Assembly (NCBI GenBank): GCA_022842845.1
Contig: JALHOT010000003.1
Span: forward strand, 186,001-250,000
DNA: 64,000 nt
DNA from: Cyclobacteriaceae bacterium
GTDB taxonomy: Bacteria; Bacteroidota; Bacteroidia; Cytophagales; Cyclobacteriaceae
Reading direction: 5' to 3'
Shown here: in pieces, positions 52,390 through 61,718 of the stretch
Numbering within the stretch: the first letter of the stretch is position 1
Layout: each line of letters starts with the position of its first letter
Program-made: the position numbers and the translations under genes
Notes under the pieces: generated by a model
What the model saw: the letters and a program-made list of their open reading frames with translations, nothing else
The model's database searches: none
What the model was told of the DNA's origin: nothing

Positions 52390-53526
52390 ATGCACTCAAA
52401 ACTTCCTGATGTAGGCACCACCATTTTTGCGATCATGTCAAAAATGGCTGTTGACAACAATGCCATCAATTTATCACAAGGCTTTCCGGATTTTCCACTC
52501 GACAGTACACTGGTTAATTTGGTGAGCAAAGCCATGCAAGATGGTTACAACCAGTATGCCCCCATGCCTGGTTTACCGGCCCTCAGACAAGTCATTGCAG
52601 AGGTGATACAAAGCACTTACCATAAATCGGTCGAAGCAGAAACTGAAATAACCGTAACAGCAGGCGGTACACAAGCCCTGTTTTCTATTTTGCAAGCGCT
52701 GGTTCATCTGGGCGATGAGGTTATTGTTTTCGATCCTGCTTACGATTCCTATAATCCTGCCATTCGCCTCAGTGGTGGTGTGCCTGTTCACATTAATCTC
52801 AAAGCGCCAGCCTTTAATATTGACTGGGAAGAAGTCACATCAAAGATCACATCACGAACAAAAATCATTATGGTTAACACACCCCACAATCCGAGTGGTG
52901 CTGTGTTTAGTGAAAAAGATATTCAAGAACTGGAACGTATTGCTCTTAAACACAATTTGATTGTGTTAAGTGATGAAGTGTATGAACGAATTATCTTTGA
53001 TGACAAAAAACACTACAGTGTTTTAGAAAGGCCTGCGCTGACCAATAACAGCATTGCTGTTTTTTCCTTCGGGAAAACATTTCATGCTACCGGTTGGAAG
53101 ACAGGTTATGTAGTAGCTCCACCAACGCTTACGAAAGAAATCCGCAAGGCACATCAGTTCATTGTATTTAGTGTCAATACACCGATACAAGTGGCTTTGG
53201 CTGAATACATGAAGACCCCTTCTCATTATAATAGCCTGGGAAAATTCTACCAGCAAAAGCGTGATCAGTTTTTAAGCTACATTAAAGGCAGCAGTTTACA
53301 ACCCTTGAATTGTTACGGCTCGTACTTTCAATTGCTTTCTTACGAAAGTATTTCGAAGCAGGCTGATATGGCCATGGCAGAAGAATTAACCATCAAACAT
53401 AAAGTTGCTTCTATTCCTGTTTCAGTGTTTTATCAGGATAAGAGTGATAATAAACTATTACGCTTTTGTTTTGCTAAAAAAGATGAGACGCTGGAGAAGG
53501 CCGGGGATATTTTGAGGAAGATTTGA
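52390..53526 (+). CDS. Methionine aminotransferase-type PLP enzyme (YbdL-like)
   Basis: 378 aa class I aminotransferase. NLSQGFPDFP and YNQYAPMPGLPALR at the N-terminus, TAGGTQALFS, VNTPHNPSGAVF, VLSDEVYERI, PLP Lys in SFGKTFHATGWKTGY, and the C-terminal LLRFCFAKKDETL (carboxylate Arg). These match YbdL / kynurenine aminotransferase-like enzymes that act on Met and aromatic amino acids. Confidence 0.88.
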   Translation: MHSKLPDVGTTIFAIMSKMAVDNNAINLSQGFPDFPLDSTLVNLVSKAMQDGYNQYAPMPGLPALRQVIAEVIQSTYHKSVEAETEITVTAGGTQALFSILQALVHLGDEVIVFDPAYDSYNPAIRLSGGVPVHINLKAPAFNIDWEEVTSKITSRTKIIMVNTPHNPSGAVFSEKDIQELERIALKHNLIVLSDEVYERIIFDDKKHYSVLERPALTNNSIAVFSFGKTFHATGWKTGYVVAPPTLTKEIRKAHQFIVFSVNTPIQVALAEYMKTPSHYNSLGKFYQQKRDQFLSYIKGSSLQPLNCYGSYFQLLSYESISKQADMAMAEELTIKHKVASIPVSVFYQDKSDNKLLRFCFAKKDETLEKAGDILRKI

Positions 53527-53530
53527 TGTA

Positions 53531-53580
53531 GAGGCTCGATACTCGAAGTTCGAGGCTTGAAGCTGGAGATTGGAAGTTCG
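53531..53580 (+). repeat. Short imperfect direct repeat after the aminotransferase gene
   Basis: GAGGCTCGATACTCGAAGTT and GAGGCTTGAAGCTGGAGATT, each extended to GAAGTTCG. Rich in GAAG/CGA words; a second intergenic repeat type, unlike the 14-bp family. Confidence 0.5.
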
Positions 53581-53711
53581 CAGTTTGATATAAATGGTTC
53601 AGCAAGAACTCTAATCAAAGTCGATTCTGTCCTCATCTATTTAATTACCTCCAAATACATTAAGCAATAAAATTATCAGCACATCACCGAATTAGCACAT
53701 CAACTAACCAA

Positions 53712-54782
53712 CTACTTCATTTCTGCAATCCATTTCCTCACCAGGTCCACACCTTCTTCATGGGTGAGCTGTCTCCCCAGCTCGGGCATCATAATACCGG
53801 GATGGGTTGATTCTATTCTGAATTGCAAAATGGATTCATCGGGCTTGCCAGGAACAATACTATACAATCTTCCACCAGAACCTTTACCTGCAGCCACAGG
53901 CGCCTTGCCAACACCTAATACGCGCTTATCTTTTTCGCTGGCCAATAAATACAAACCGCTATTCTTAGCCGGGCCATCACTCCGATGACAATGTGCACAG
54001 TTAATTTCAAGCCAGGCCCTGGCACGCAAATCAGTTGGCGCTGTTTCATCTTCATAAGCTGTTAAGGCGGGCACAGTTGCCATTGCAGGTAAGCCTTCAA
54101 TCATGTTGTGTGCTTGCCAAAATAATAGTTGATTCTCCTCTCCTGCAGTATAATGATAATTGCCATTTAATTGTCTGGCTGTTGGACCAATCGGCATTAC
54201 CTGATCGCCTCTTAGATGACAGCCCTTGCATTGATTCATATTGGGGACAGAATAACTGATGTTTTTTATCACACCTTGCTTATCCGTCCAACTTACCGGA
54301 ATATTTCTGCCGGCCACATCAAGATAGGCTTCTGTTTGTTCTTCATTCCAAATGTAGGGAAGTGTTTTCCAGCCATCTGTTTCATGCAATAAAAGTCTCG
54401 TCTCGAGGATTCGAATATTTTCATCTGGCCTCCTGAAATCTGCGGGATAATAGAAATTTTTGATTAACACTGTCCCTTTTGGGAAGTTCAATACTTCATC
54501 TGCATGATAAGTGGCCTTGGTGCCTGCCGGCAATTTTACGAAACGCGCCTTAAAGGCATAATCTGTAAATAAAGATGAGTTTAACTTATAGGGAACAACA
54601 TCATCCATCGGATTTAGATCTCTCAGAGCACCTTTGAAAAAACCATACTCAGAGAGTGTTGCTTTGCCGATATGCGTTAAGTCAACAGATTCCTCTGGCA
54701 CTACCACAACTTTGCTTGTTGGTTTTTGCGTACAGGCAATGAGAAGCAAAAAGTAAGCGAATAATACACTGAACCTACTCAT
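53712..54782 (-). CDS. SO2930-family diheme c-type cytochrome lipoprotein
   Basis: 356 aa from MSRFSVLFAYF (54782); an ATG 15 bp upstream overlaps the previous stop. Lipoprotein signal LLLIACTQ (Cys17). Two heme c sites, CKGCH (185-189) and CAHCH (262-266), with Met candidates in GIMMPELG. The N-terminal half (SEYGFFKGALRDLNP, PYKLNSSLFTDYAFK) is the family-specific domain. Probably an outer-facing electron carrier or peroxidase-like protein. It starts 1 bp after the beta-helix gene, its usual family partner. Confidence 0.88.
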   Translation of the reverse strand: MSRFSVLFAYFLLLIACTQKPTSKVVVVPEESVDLTHIGKATLSEYGFFKGALRDLNPMDDVVPYKLNSSLFTDYAFKARFVKLPAGTKATYHADEVLNFPKGTVLIKNFYYPADFRRPDENIRILETRLLLHETDGWKTLPYIWNEEQTEAYLDVAGRNIPVSWTDKQGVIKNISYSVPNMNQCKGCHLRGDQVMPIGPTARQLNGNYHYTAGEENQLLFWQAHNMIEGLPAMATVPALTAYEDETAPTDLRARAWLEINCAHCHRSDGPAKNSGLYLLASEKDKRVLGVGKAPVAAGKGSGGRLYSIVPGKPDESILQFRIESTHPGIMMPELGRQLTHEEGVDLVRKWIAEMK

Positions 54783-54783
54783 A

Positions 54784-56013
54784 TTATTGACAGGCATACT
54801 TTTTAATATCCTTTGACAGATTCACAAAATCATTTGCTGCGTCTAAATCCATAAAAGTAATCTCACCTTCTTCCTGAATGCAAATTTCACGATTCGGATT
54901 GTTAGGGTCTGCTATGCCATCAAATGCGATATCAGGAGGGCTCATAAAAGATTTGAGCAAAAAGAGTTTGCCAAAATCGCTGCCCATATCCGGGAACCAA
55001 TTACTATTGCTAAATCGGTTTTTATGAATTTTAATTTTATAAGGATAGCCATTGTACAGAGTATCTAACTTATAGTTGTTATTCACTGTTTGTACACCAC
55101 CAATACTTTCAGCCTGTTCTACTTCGCCTTCATTCATAGCGGCCACCAGGTCATAACTCACAATACCTATGCCTATGGTTGTATTGTTCTCAATATCATT
55201 ATCGGTAATCTCCAGATCGTGAGTGGCCAATACCATAAAGCCTGTACCAGGAGGTATACTGGCAACGATATTTCCTTTCGCTGCAAAATTTTTGAAATTG
55301 TTATCGTGCACATGATTGTTGTAAACCTTTGTGCTGTAGCCATACTGTGTTAGTCCGGGTAAATCAAATACTAAAATACCACCTGTGTTTTCGTAGGCTT
55401 CATTGCCATAAATTTCTACCCAGCGTGAGTTTTCACTTTCTATGCCCGCCACATTCCAGTAAGCTTTACTATTTCGGATAATCACAGAATCAGATTGTCC
55501 TACATAAATACCTGCATCGGATGAACCCATAGCAATGCACTCGTCAATCAATACATTTTTGCAAAGCACCGGATACAAGGCATAAGCACCATTTTCAGTT
55601 TTAGGCCCATCTGCCCATGAAGAAGAAATGCGCAAAAAAGTTATGCCTCTCGTATCGTTCACTTTTATATTATCACCTTTCGCATCTTCTACAGCAAAAT
55701 CCTGCAATACTATATTCTGCCCATTACTGATCTTAATGCCCTCCGCACCTTCCGTTTGATTCTTCCAGGATAAAATTGTTTTATCCATGCCCTTCCCTCT
55801 GATAACAATATTGGCCTTACCATCCATGCTCAGGCTTTTGGTAAACATAAAGTAGCCTTCTGGTAAATCGATAGTGTCACCATTTTCGGCTGTGATCAAT
55901 TGTGTTTGCAGGTTTTTTTCAATGCTTTGCCAGGTAACTTCTCCCCTTTTACTTGAGTAGTCTTTACATGCGATGGTGGCAAGCGCAAAGAGGGCCAAAA
56001 AAAAGTATTTCAT
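54784..56013 (-). CDS. Parallel beta-helix lipoprotein, partner of the diheme cytochrome
   Basis: 409 aa from MKYFFLALFALATIAC (56013), with lipobox Cys16. PbH1-type right-handed beta-helix: repeated turns such as KISNGQNIVLQDFAVEDAKG, DAGIYVGQSDSVIIRNSKAYWN and GIESENSRWVEIYGNEAYENTGG. Fold resembles polysaccharide lyases or mannuronan epimerases, but I see no clear catalytic set. Adjacent, and no doubt co-transcribed, with the cytochrome. Confidence 0.85.
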   Translation of the reverse strand: MKYFFLALFALATIACKDYSSKRGEVTWQSIEKNLQTQLITAENGDTIDLPEGYFMFTKSLSMDGKANIVIRGKGMDKTILSWKNQTEGAEGIKISNGQNIVLQDFAVEDAKGDNIKVNDTRGITFLRISSSWADGPKTENGAYALYPVLCKNVLIDECIAMGSSDAGIYVGQSDSVIIRNSKAYWNVAGIESENSRWVEIYGNEAYENTGGILVFDLPGLTQYGYSTKVYNNHVHDNNFKNFAAKGNIVASIPPGTGFMVLATHDLEITDNDIENNTTIGIGIVSYDLVAAMNEGEVEQAESIGGVQTVNNNYKLDTLYNGYPYKIKIHKNRFSNSNWFPDMGSDFGKLFLLKSFMSPPDIAFDGIADPNNPNREICIQEEGEITFMDLDAANDFVNLSKDIKKYACQ

Positions 56014-56100
56014 GATCGGTGGTTTTGGTTGGTCTGTCAAGATAATAAAAAGAGTAATGAATTGCAGATTCTTCAAAAACTGATCTCCGAACAAAGGATA

Positions 56101-57252
56101 CTATACCTTCATACCAAATAAAAAACGCATCAATTTAAAAGGCCTTATAAAAGCAACATAAAAGCCTACACAGCTGAACAAGGTTAAAAAGCTTATGCTC
56201 CAAAACTTTGCTGCAATGCTCCACTCCAGTTGGCAGATATAGTAGCCTATCCAAATTATTACTGTTTGATGTAGAATATAAAAAGGATAAAGTCCTTCAT
56301 TGATTTTGGATAACCAGGGATGTGATCTGTTTAAATAATGTTGACCAAAAGCAATAACGGTTATCACCGTAAACCAGCTCATAAAAATACCTGTAACATC
56401 AAACATTACTTCAACGGTTCTTTCAGACCAAGGCAATACATAAATTTCCCTGAAGTGAAAATATGTTCCATAAAAAGGAATTAGAATTAGTATAGAGGCC
56501 ATCAGTAAATATTTTCTGCTGGCACCAATGGCTGTCCATACCGATTGATTGGCATAACAAAGCATACCCAACAAAAAGAAGGAACCATAGAACACCATAT
56601 AGCCAAGGTCTTTCAAATCGTGGGTTTCATCTGGGAAGTAGGGGCGTAATAAAACCTGTGTTACCAGTATGAAGAATGCCGGAAGCAATAAAATGCCTGC
56701 AGGGTTCGAAAGTGATTGGTAAAGAAAGGCTTTGAACTTTTTGGATTTATCTGACCGAAGAAATACCAATAGTGGAATTGATAAGAGAGAATAAATTAAT
56801 AGGTACACCACAAACCAAAGGTGATGCCAGCTGAAACTTCCTTCCGGATAAGGTATGAAGTTGAAAACAGTTTTATAAAAATCCCAGTAACCATTGTATT
56901 CCTTAATATGCTCAAAATAAATCTGCGGAGGCACCACTACGAACATACCAAAGATCACAGGTACCAATAAGCGCTTAATACGTTCACCGGCAAACTGCCC
57001 GGCTGTTCTTTTACCCAAAGCCAAATAGGTGCCAGCCCCTGAAATAAAAAGTAAGAGTGGCATGCGCCAGAAATGAGACCAGATCATCCAATACCGAAAA
57101 CTACCACTGGTTTCACTATTTTTCACATGCCAGTCCCAGGGGTTAAACCACATCCCCGTATGAAAAAAGAGAAGAATAAAAATGGCAATAAAGCGTAACC
57201 AGTCTAAGTCATATCGCCTTGCATGATCAGTTGTTAAAACTTGCTCAGTCAT
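56101..57252 (-). CDS. Acyltransferase family 3 membrane protein
   Basis: 383 aa from MTEQVLTTDHARRYDLDWLRFIA (57252). About ten membrane helices; RYDLDWLRFIAIFILLFFHTG carries the conserved Arg/Asp and the catalytic-type His, followed by MPLLLFISGAG. Acyltransferase_3/OpgC-like proteins O-acylate extracellular glycans or lipids. It ends 87 bp upstream of the beta-helix gene and may be the first gene of that leftward unit. Acceptor unknown. Confidence 0.85.
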   Translation of the reverse strand: MTEQVLTTDHARRYDLDWLRFIAIFILLFFHTGMWFNPWDWHVKNSETSGSFRYWMIWSHFWRMPLLLFISGAGTYLALGKRTAGQFAGERIKRLLVPVIFGMFVVVPPQIYFEHIKEYNGYWDFYKTVFNFIPYPEGSFSWHHLWFVVYLLIYSLLSIPLLVFLRSDKSKKFKAFLYQSLSNPAGILLLPAFFILVTQVLLRPYFPDETHDLKDLGYMVFYGSFFLLGMLCYANQSVWTAIGASRKYLLMASILILIPFYGTYFHFREIYVLPWSERTVEVMFDVTGIFMSWFTVITVIAFGQHYLNRSHPWLSKINEGLYPFYILHQTVIIWIGYYICQLEWSIAAKFWSISFLTLFSCVGFYVAFIRPFKLMRFLFGMKV

Positions 57253-57351
57253 ATCTGTTTTTTTACCAAAGGAAGTACTTTGCCATGCCCCCAAAAGACC
57301 GATTTTATAATCTAGAAGGTCGAATTTATAAAGTCGAACGCCATATGGGTG

Positions 57352-57359
57352 TATATTTG
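57352..57359 (+). promoter_or_regulatory. -7 promoter element 4 nt before the GNAT ATG
   Basis: TATATTTG (TAnnTTTG); four bases to the ATG at 57364, the same geometry as trmD and def. Confidence 0.6.
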
Positions 57360-57363
57360 AATT

Positions 57364-57888
57364 ATGAGCGCATCTATTGTGGCCGCCACCCTGGCGGATA
57401 TACCTGAAATCAATGCCCTGGTCAATGGTGCCTACCGGGGCGACAGTGGCCGCCAAGGTTGGACAACTGAGGCTGATTTAATTGATGGAACCCGAATTGA
57501 TGAAGATATTCTTGCCAATCTGATCAACCGCGATGACACCACTGTGCTCACCTACCGGGAAGGGCAAACGTTGCTGGGTTGTGTTGAATTAAGAAAAGAG
57601 GGATATAAATTATACCTCGGCATGCTCTCGGTTAGTCCGCTTAGCCAAAACAAAGGCATTGGTAAAAAACTAATGGCCGCGGCAGAACTTCATGCACAAC
57701 AACACAAGTGCACCTCTATATTCATGACAGTGATATCCGTGCGCGAGGAATTACTGAAATGGTATCAACGCCATGGTTATGTACTAACGGGTGAGCGAAA
57801 GCCCTTTATTGTACCCGATGAACGCTGGGGTATCCCTAAAGGCTCACTTGAATTTCTGGTACTAGAGAAAAAATTACCCTCACGCTAA
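57364..57888 (+). CDS. GNAT-family N-acetyltransferase
   Basis: 174 aa. Acetyl-CoA motif in LGMLSVSPLSQNKGIGKKLMAAAE (key QNKGIGKKL), then IFMTVISVREELLKWYQRHGYVLTGER (key WYQRHGY). Acceptor not predictable. Followed 11 bp later by the aminopeptidase gene, so possibly co-transcribed. Confidence 0.88.
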   Translation: MSASIVAATLADIPEINALVNGAYRGDSGRQGWTTEADLIDGTRIDEDILANLINRDDTTVLTYREGQTLLGCVELRKEGYKLYLGMLSVSPLSQNKGIGKKLMAAAELHAQQHKCTSIFMTVISVREELLKWYQRHGYVLTGERKPFIVPDERWGIPKGSLEFLVLEKKLPSR

Positions 57889-57899
57889 ATCCATACCTT

Positions 57900-59375
57900 A
57901 TGAAATTTGCATCAAATCTATTCCTATTGCTTTGCTTGGTTTATAGCAGCTTCGGTCAAACTGGAGATCTGCCCGAAGATTTTTTAAGCAAGGAATGGCA
58001 TAAAGAACGCAGGGAAAAATTACGCGCTAAATTACCTGCCAATTCCGTTGCTGTGTTCTTTGCTAATGCTGTTCGAAACCGAAGCAATGATGTGGACTAT
58101 GTCTACCACCAGGATCCGGACTTCTTCTACTTAAGTGGTTATAAAGAACCTGATGCAGTGCTCCTGATATTTAAAGACAAGCAAATAGCCAATAATGACA
58201 AGCAATACAACGAAATCATTTTTGTACAACCCCGAAGCGAAAGAGCAGAAATGTGGACAGGCCGCAGGCTAGGCGATGAAGGAACCAAACAAAAGCTGGG
58301 TTTTGAAAATGCTTTTAATAATGAAGAGTTTAAAAAGTACAATGTCGATTTCAGCAAGTTTTCTGAGGTGCTTTTTTTTGATTTTCAAAATGATGTGAGA
58401 GACAACCCCAGAGATTCGTCAGACTTATATAGTTTGATTGAACAGTTTAAAATGAAAGTCAACTATCCATCTAAGGATAAACTGGCTCTTAAAACCGAAC
58501 CTGTAAAAAACAACCTTAACACTCGTGCCCTGAATGGCATTATGGCGAGTTTGCGAGGCATTAAAACATCAGAAGAATTAGAAATGATTCGCAAAGCAGT
58601 GAGCATTTCTTGCATGGGGCAGCGCGAAGTAATGAAGGCAATCAAGCCCGGGATGTCAGAAAGAGAAATTCAAGGCATTCATGAATTTGTTTTTAAAAAA
58701 TACCAGGCTGAAGACCTGGGCTACCCTAGTATTGTTGGTGCCGGACATAATGGCTGCATCCTTCATTACATCGACAACTACAAGCCTAATATCACTAACA
58801 AAGAACTTATCTTGATGGACTTAGGAGCAGAATACAGAGGATATACTGCTGATATAACGCGGACCATTCCGGTAAATGGCAAATTCTCTCCTGAGCAAAA
58901 ACAAATTTACGAGCTTGTGCTAGCCGCGCAGGAAGAAGCCATGAAGATAACCAAAGCAGGTGCCAGCTTCCAGGACCTTACCCTTGCTACTAGAAAGGTT
59001 ATTAACAAAGGATTAAAAGATTTAGGAATCATTAAAAGTGAAAATGAAGACCATCTTTACTATCCACATGGTTGCTGCCACCACATTGGTTTAGATGTTC
59101 ACGATAAAGGTCAGTACGACATGTTAAGAGAAAATATGGTAATTACCATTGAGCCCGGCATTTACATTCCTGAAAATGCCAACTGCGACAAGCGTTGGTG
59201 GGGAATTGCTGTTCGCATTGAAGATGATTATCTGATTACCAAAGATGGGTACGAGCACTTATCAATCTCTGCTCCCAGAAAAGTTGATGAAGTAGAAGCT
59301 TTGATGAAACAGCCCAGTGCCTTGGATGACTTTCTGCTTCCACCTATTGAAAAGATTATCGAAAAGAAACAATAA
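57900..59375 (+). CDS. Secreted aminopeptidase P-family (Xaa-Pro) metallopeptidase
   Basis: 491 aa with a signal peptide (MKFASNLFLLLCLVYSSFGQ). N-terminal creatinase-like domain with DVDYVYHQDPDFFYLSGY. The pita-bread domain has all metal ligands: LMDLGAEYRGYTADITRT (two Asp), HGCCHHIGLDVHD (His), TIEPGIYIP (Glu) and AVRIEDDYLIT (Glu). Releases N-terminal residues before Pro from peptides in the periplasm. Confidence 0.94.
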   Translation: MKFASNLFLLLCLVYSSFGQTGDLPEDFLSKEWHKERREKLRAKLPANSVAVFFANAVRNRSNDVDYVYHQDPDFFYLSGYKEPDAVLLIFKDKQIANNDKQYNEIIFVQPRSERAEMWTGRRLGDEGTKQKLGFENAFNNEEFKKYNVDFSKFSEVLFFDFQNDVRDNPRDSSDLYSLIEQFKMKVNYPSKDKLALKTEPVKNNLNTRALNGIMASLRGIKTSEELEMIRKAVSISCMGQREVMKAIKPGMSEREIQGIHEFVFKKYQAEDLGYPSIVGAGHNGCILHYIDNYKPNITNKELILMDLGAEYRGYTADITRTIPVNGKFSPEQKQIYELVLAAQEEAMKITKAGASFQDLTLATRKVINKGLKDLGIIKSENEDHLYYPHGCCHHIGLDVHDKGQYDMLRENMVITIEPGIYIPENANCDKRWWGIAVRIEDDYLITKDGYEHLSISAPRKVDEVEALMKQPSALDDFLLPPIEKIIEKKQ

Positions 59376-59382
59376 GTATTAG

Positions 59383-59416
59383 AAACTTCTGGTGGCGTTA
59401 TGCCACCAGAAGTTTT
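59383..59416. terminator. Bidirectional terminator between aminopeptidase and hemerythrin genes
   Basis: 14-bp stem AAACTTCTGGTGGC / GCCACCAGAAGTTT with a 5-nt loop; ends at the stop of the convergent gene. Confidence 0.85.
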
Positions 59417-60088
59417 CTACAAAATAGCTTGTGGATGTAGCGCTTCCTCAACTTCCTTCCAACGCGTACCCCACTCCTCTCTTGCCATAGCATACAGTTG
59501 GTCATACACCGGTTTGGGCGCACTCACCGCTAGCTCCCGCATCCAATGGATCATCTCGCCTGCATTAATTCCTCGTATCATCCACTGGGCATATTGTATC
59601 ATTTTGTCTGGAGCAATGCTTTGCACCAGCTGTTGCTCAGTTGCCCTTATCTGATCATCGGTGTAGGTTTCCCACAATACCTGATTTAAAAGCGTTTCCT
59701 CCTTATTCATATGGTTTAGGTTGAAAGCTATAAATTCATGAAAGGCATACATCATTTGTTGCCCAATCGTCAGGCGTTCCTCCCGTCCATTTGCTTTTCT
59801 CCATGCCTTTATCAATGTTTCCAATACTAATGCCAGACGATGATCTTCTTCGTGCTCCTTTTCAAAAAGTCTGGCTACTTCCTTATTTACCTCCTCCAAA
59901 GGCTCATTAAAAAAATGATCCTCGTTGTGAGCATGGCTCTCAAACAGCAATAAAACTTGTTCTAGTTCCTGCAAAACTTTTTCTCCTGCAGGCGTGTCTG
60001 CAAAATTGCATTGCTGAATTTTTATGGCGGTTTCAAATAAAAGAGCCCGCAGACCCTTATGTACCTGATTGAAAGAATTGTGACGCAT
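59417..60088 (-). CDS. Hemerythrin (HHE)-like cation-binding protein
   Basis: 223 aa, all helical. His/Glu metal ligands in the hemerythrin order: NQVHKGL, SHAHNEDHFF, EKEHEEDHRL and FNLNHMNKEETLL. Likely binds a diiron centre and O2, NO or Fe. A C-terminal extension (about 170-223) follows the bundle. Stands alone. Confidence 0.82.
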   Translation of the reverse strand: MRHNSFNQVHKGLRALLFETAIKIQQCNFADTPAGEKVLQELEQVLLLFESHAHNEDHFFNEPLEEVNKEVARLFEKEHEEDHRLALVLETLIKAWRKANGREERLTIGQQMMYAFHEFIAFNLNHMNKEETLLNQVLWETYTDDQIRATEQQLVQSIAPDKMIQYAQWMIRGINAGEMIHWMRELAVSAPKPVYDQLYAMAREEWGTRWKEVEEALHPQAIL

Positions 60089-60179
60089 ATCGTTCTAATA
60101 TTTTAAGGATTAAACGAAAAGCACACTAGTCGAGGTCTTCGTTAAAGGGATAAGGATCTTTGTTAAACGGAGAAATTAA

Positions 60180-60440
60180 TTAAGGAATATTGAGTGTATA
60201 AATGGAGAATCTATTCCCTACGATCATTTTTGCCATATACATACTACCCCGTTTTATATAAAGCATATCATCACCTGTATATTTCACATCCTCTACTATC
60301 GATCCTGTATAATCAATAATTAATTAATCATATGATTGCGATCTTCTTGGGTATCGAATAATAACAGATCTATCTGCTGCCTGCTGCATGATATAGGCCA
60401 GCTTTCGCTTCACGATTGTAATAATGTCTATCAGAATGAT
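60180..60440 (-). pseudogene. Broken reading frame: one in-frame stop in a protein-like sequence
   Basis: Reading minus from 60440, 38 codons (ending VIIRYPRRSQSYD) are followed by TAA (60324-60326) and then, in the same frame, 47 codons (KYTGDDMLYIKRGSMYMAKM, NRFSIYTLNIP) to a TAA at 60180-60182. Residue choice looks like real protein on both sides of the stop. There is no good start codon. Family not recognised; likely a remnant. The rest of the 60089-60479 gap shows nothing further. Confidence 0.45.
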
Positions 60441-60479
60441 TTAACCGTGTGCTAACGATTACGTAGGATTCAAAAAAAT

Positions 60480-61619
60480 TCAATCTGTATTTCTGTATTC
60501 CGAAGGCGTCAGTCCTGTTAACTTTTTAAAGGAGGTATTAAAAGATGATTTTGCGCTATAGCCAACTTGTTCTGCTATTTCTTCAATTTTTAAGTGTGCT
60601 TGATTTTTCAAGAGTTTCTTAGCTTCTTCAATTCGGTGCTCAGCCACCCATTCAAAGAAAGTCTTACCAATTTTCTCATTAATTACCTGTGATACCAGAT
60701 GTACATTAGACTTAGACAGCTGCGCTAACACAGGCAGACTAAAACTGATCTGTAAAAATGGTTTCTGCTCATCCATAATCCTTTTCAGTGTTGATGTTAA
60801 GCGCTCTATCTCTGCGGCTTCAAGATTTGAACCTTTATATCTTTTGTCAGTAGCTATGGGAATTTGCTGAAAGAAGTTTGAATTCTTAATCACTAAAAAA
60901 CTTGTTGAGTAAACAAGCACTGCCCCAAATGCAGCCGATAAATGATCGCCTGTGTCATTTTCATTAAATAGCTTCACCAATAAGATGGCTAGTGCTAATG
61001 TTGAAATTTGCAATATGCTATCGCGCATGATGCGAAGTGTATAGGTTTCTGGCTTCCAAAAACTGCTATGCTTGGCTCGAAAAGATTTTAGAATTTCAAA
61101 GCCACCTACACATACATATATTACAAGGCTAATCAATACTAAAACTGTGTGCCACTCTGTCAAACCAAACATCCACGGATCATATGATAGATTCCATTCT
61201 CTTAAAGGAAGATCAGGATGGTAAGCCACCAGCCATGCATTATACTTAACATCATTTGGCGCTACTAAGAATGGAATTAATGATAGTGTATAGATAATTG
61301 GGAAAAGTATATGCAGCCAAAAAGTTTTCTTAGGCACATGTCCTTGCTTCAAAGCAATCACAAAAAAATAAAAAAGTGGCCCTAAAAGTAAAGCCATAGG
61401 CTCAGAAAAGTCTACCAGGTAGAGTGCGTGTATAACATAGCCTGTATAGAGCATGAATACTTCCAATAAGCAACAAGCCACACTTAATAAGAAAAAACCC
61501 TGGTATATATTAAATGATTGCTTTCTGTTCTCCTCTGAAAAAAAGAATAGAGAAAGAAACACTGCCTGAACGATTCCCAGAAAAATGAAGATCGCAAATA
61601 AGTCCAGGCGATAAGGCAT
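60480..61619 (-). CDS. AraC-family regulator with N-terminal membrane domain
   Basis: 379 aa. About seven membrane helices in residues 5-250, then a cytosolic linker and a C-terminal AraC double HTH (about 280-379): SNVHLVSQVINEKIGKTFFEWVAEHRIEEAKKLL (key FFEWVAEHRIEEAKKLL) and IAEQVGYSAKSSFNTSFKKLTGLTPSEYR (key VGYSAKSSFNTSFKK). Probably a membrane sensor-regulator; target unknown. The nearest neighbours give no hint. Confidence 0.9.
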   Translation of the reverse strand: MPYRLDLFAIFIFLGIVQAVFLSLFFFSEENRKQSFNIYQGFFLLSVACCLLEVFMLYTGYVIHALYLVDFSEPMALLLGPLFYFFVIALKQGHVPKKTFWLHILFPIIYTLSLIPFLVAPNDVKYNAWLVAYHPDLPLREWNLSYDPWMFGLTEWHTVLVLISLVIYVCVGGFEILKSFRAKHSSFWKPETYTLRIMRDSILQISTLALAILLVKLFNENDTGDHLSAAFGAVLVYSTSFLVIKNSNFFQQIPIATDKRYKGSNLEAAEIERLTSTLKRIMDEQKPFLQISFSLPVLAQLSKSNVHLVSQVINEKIGKTFFEWVAEHRIEEAKKLLKNQAHLKIEEIAEQVGYSAKSSFNTSFKKLTGLTPSEYRNTD

Positions 61620-61718
61620 CTTAATACATTTATTTAAGTTTAGGCAGAGCGTTTATTTTCTTCCGAATAGGCACTGCCTTAACGTGCAAGAAGCAGGCTA
61701 AGGTAAAGCCTCATCGAC

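Noticed and set aside
54784-55900. Polysaccharide lyase or epimerase activity for the beta-helix protein
   Set aside because: The fold fits, but I could not find a convincing catalytic set, so only the fold is claimed.
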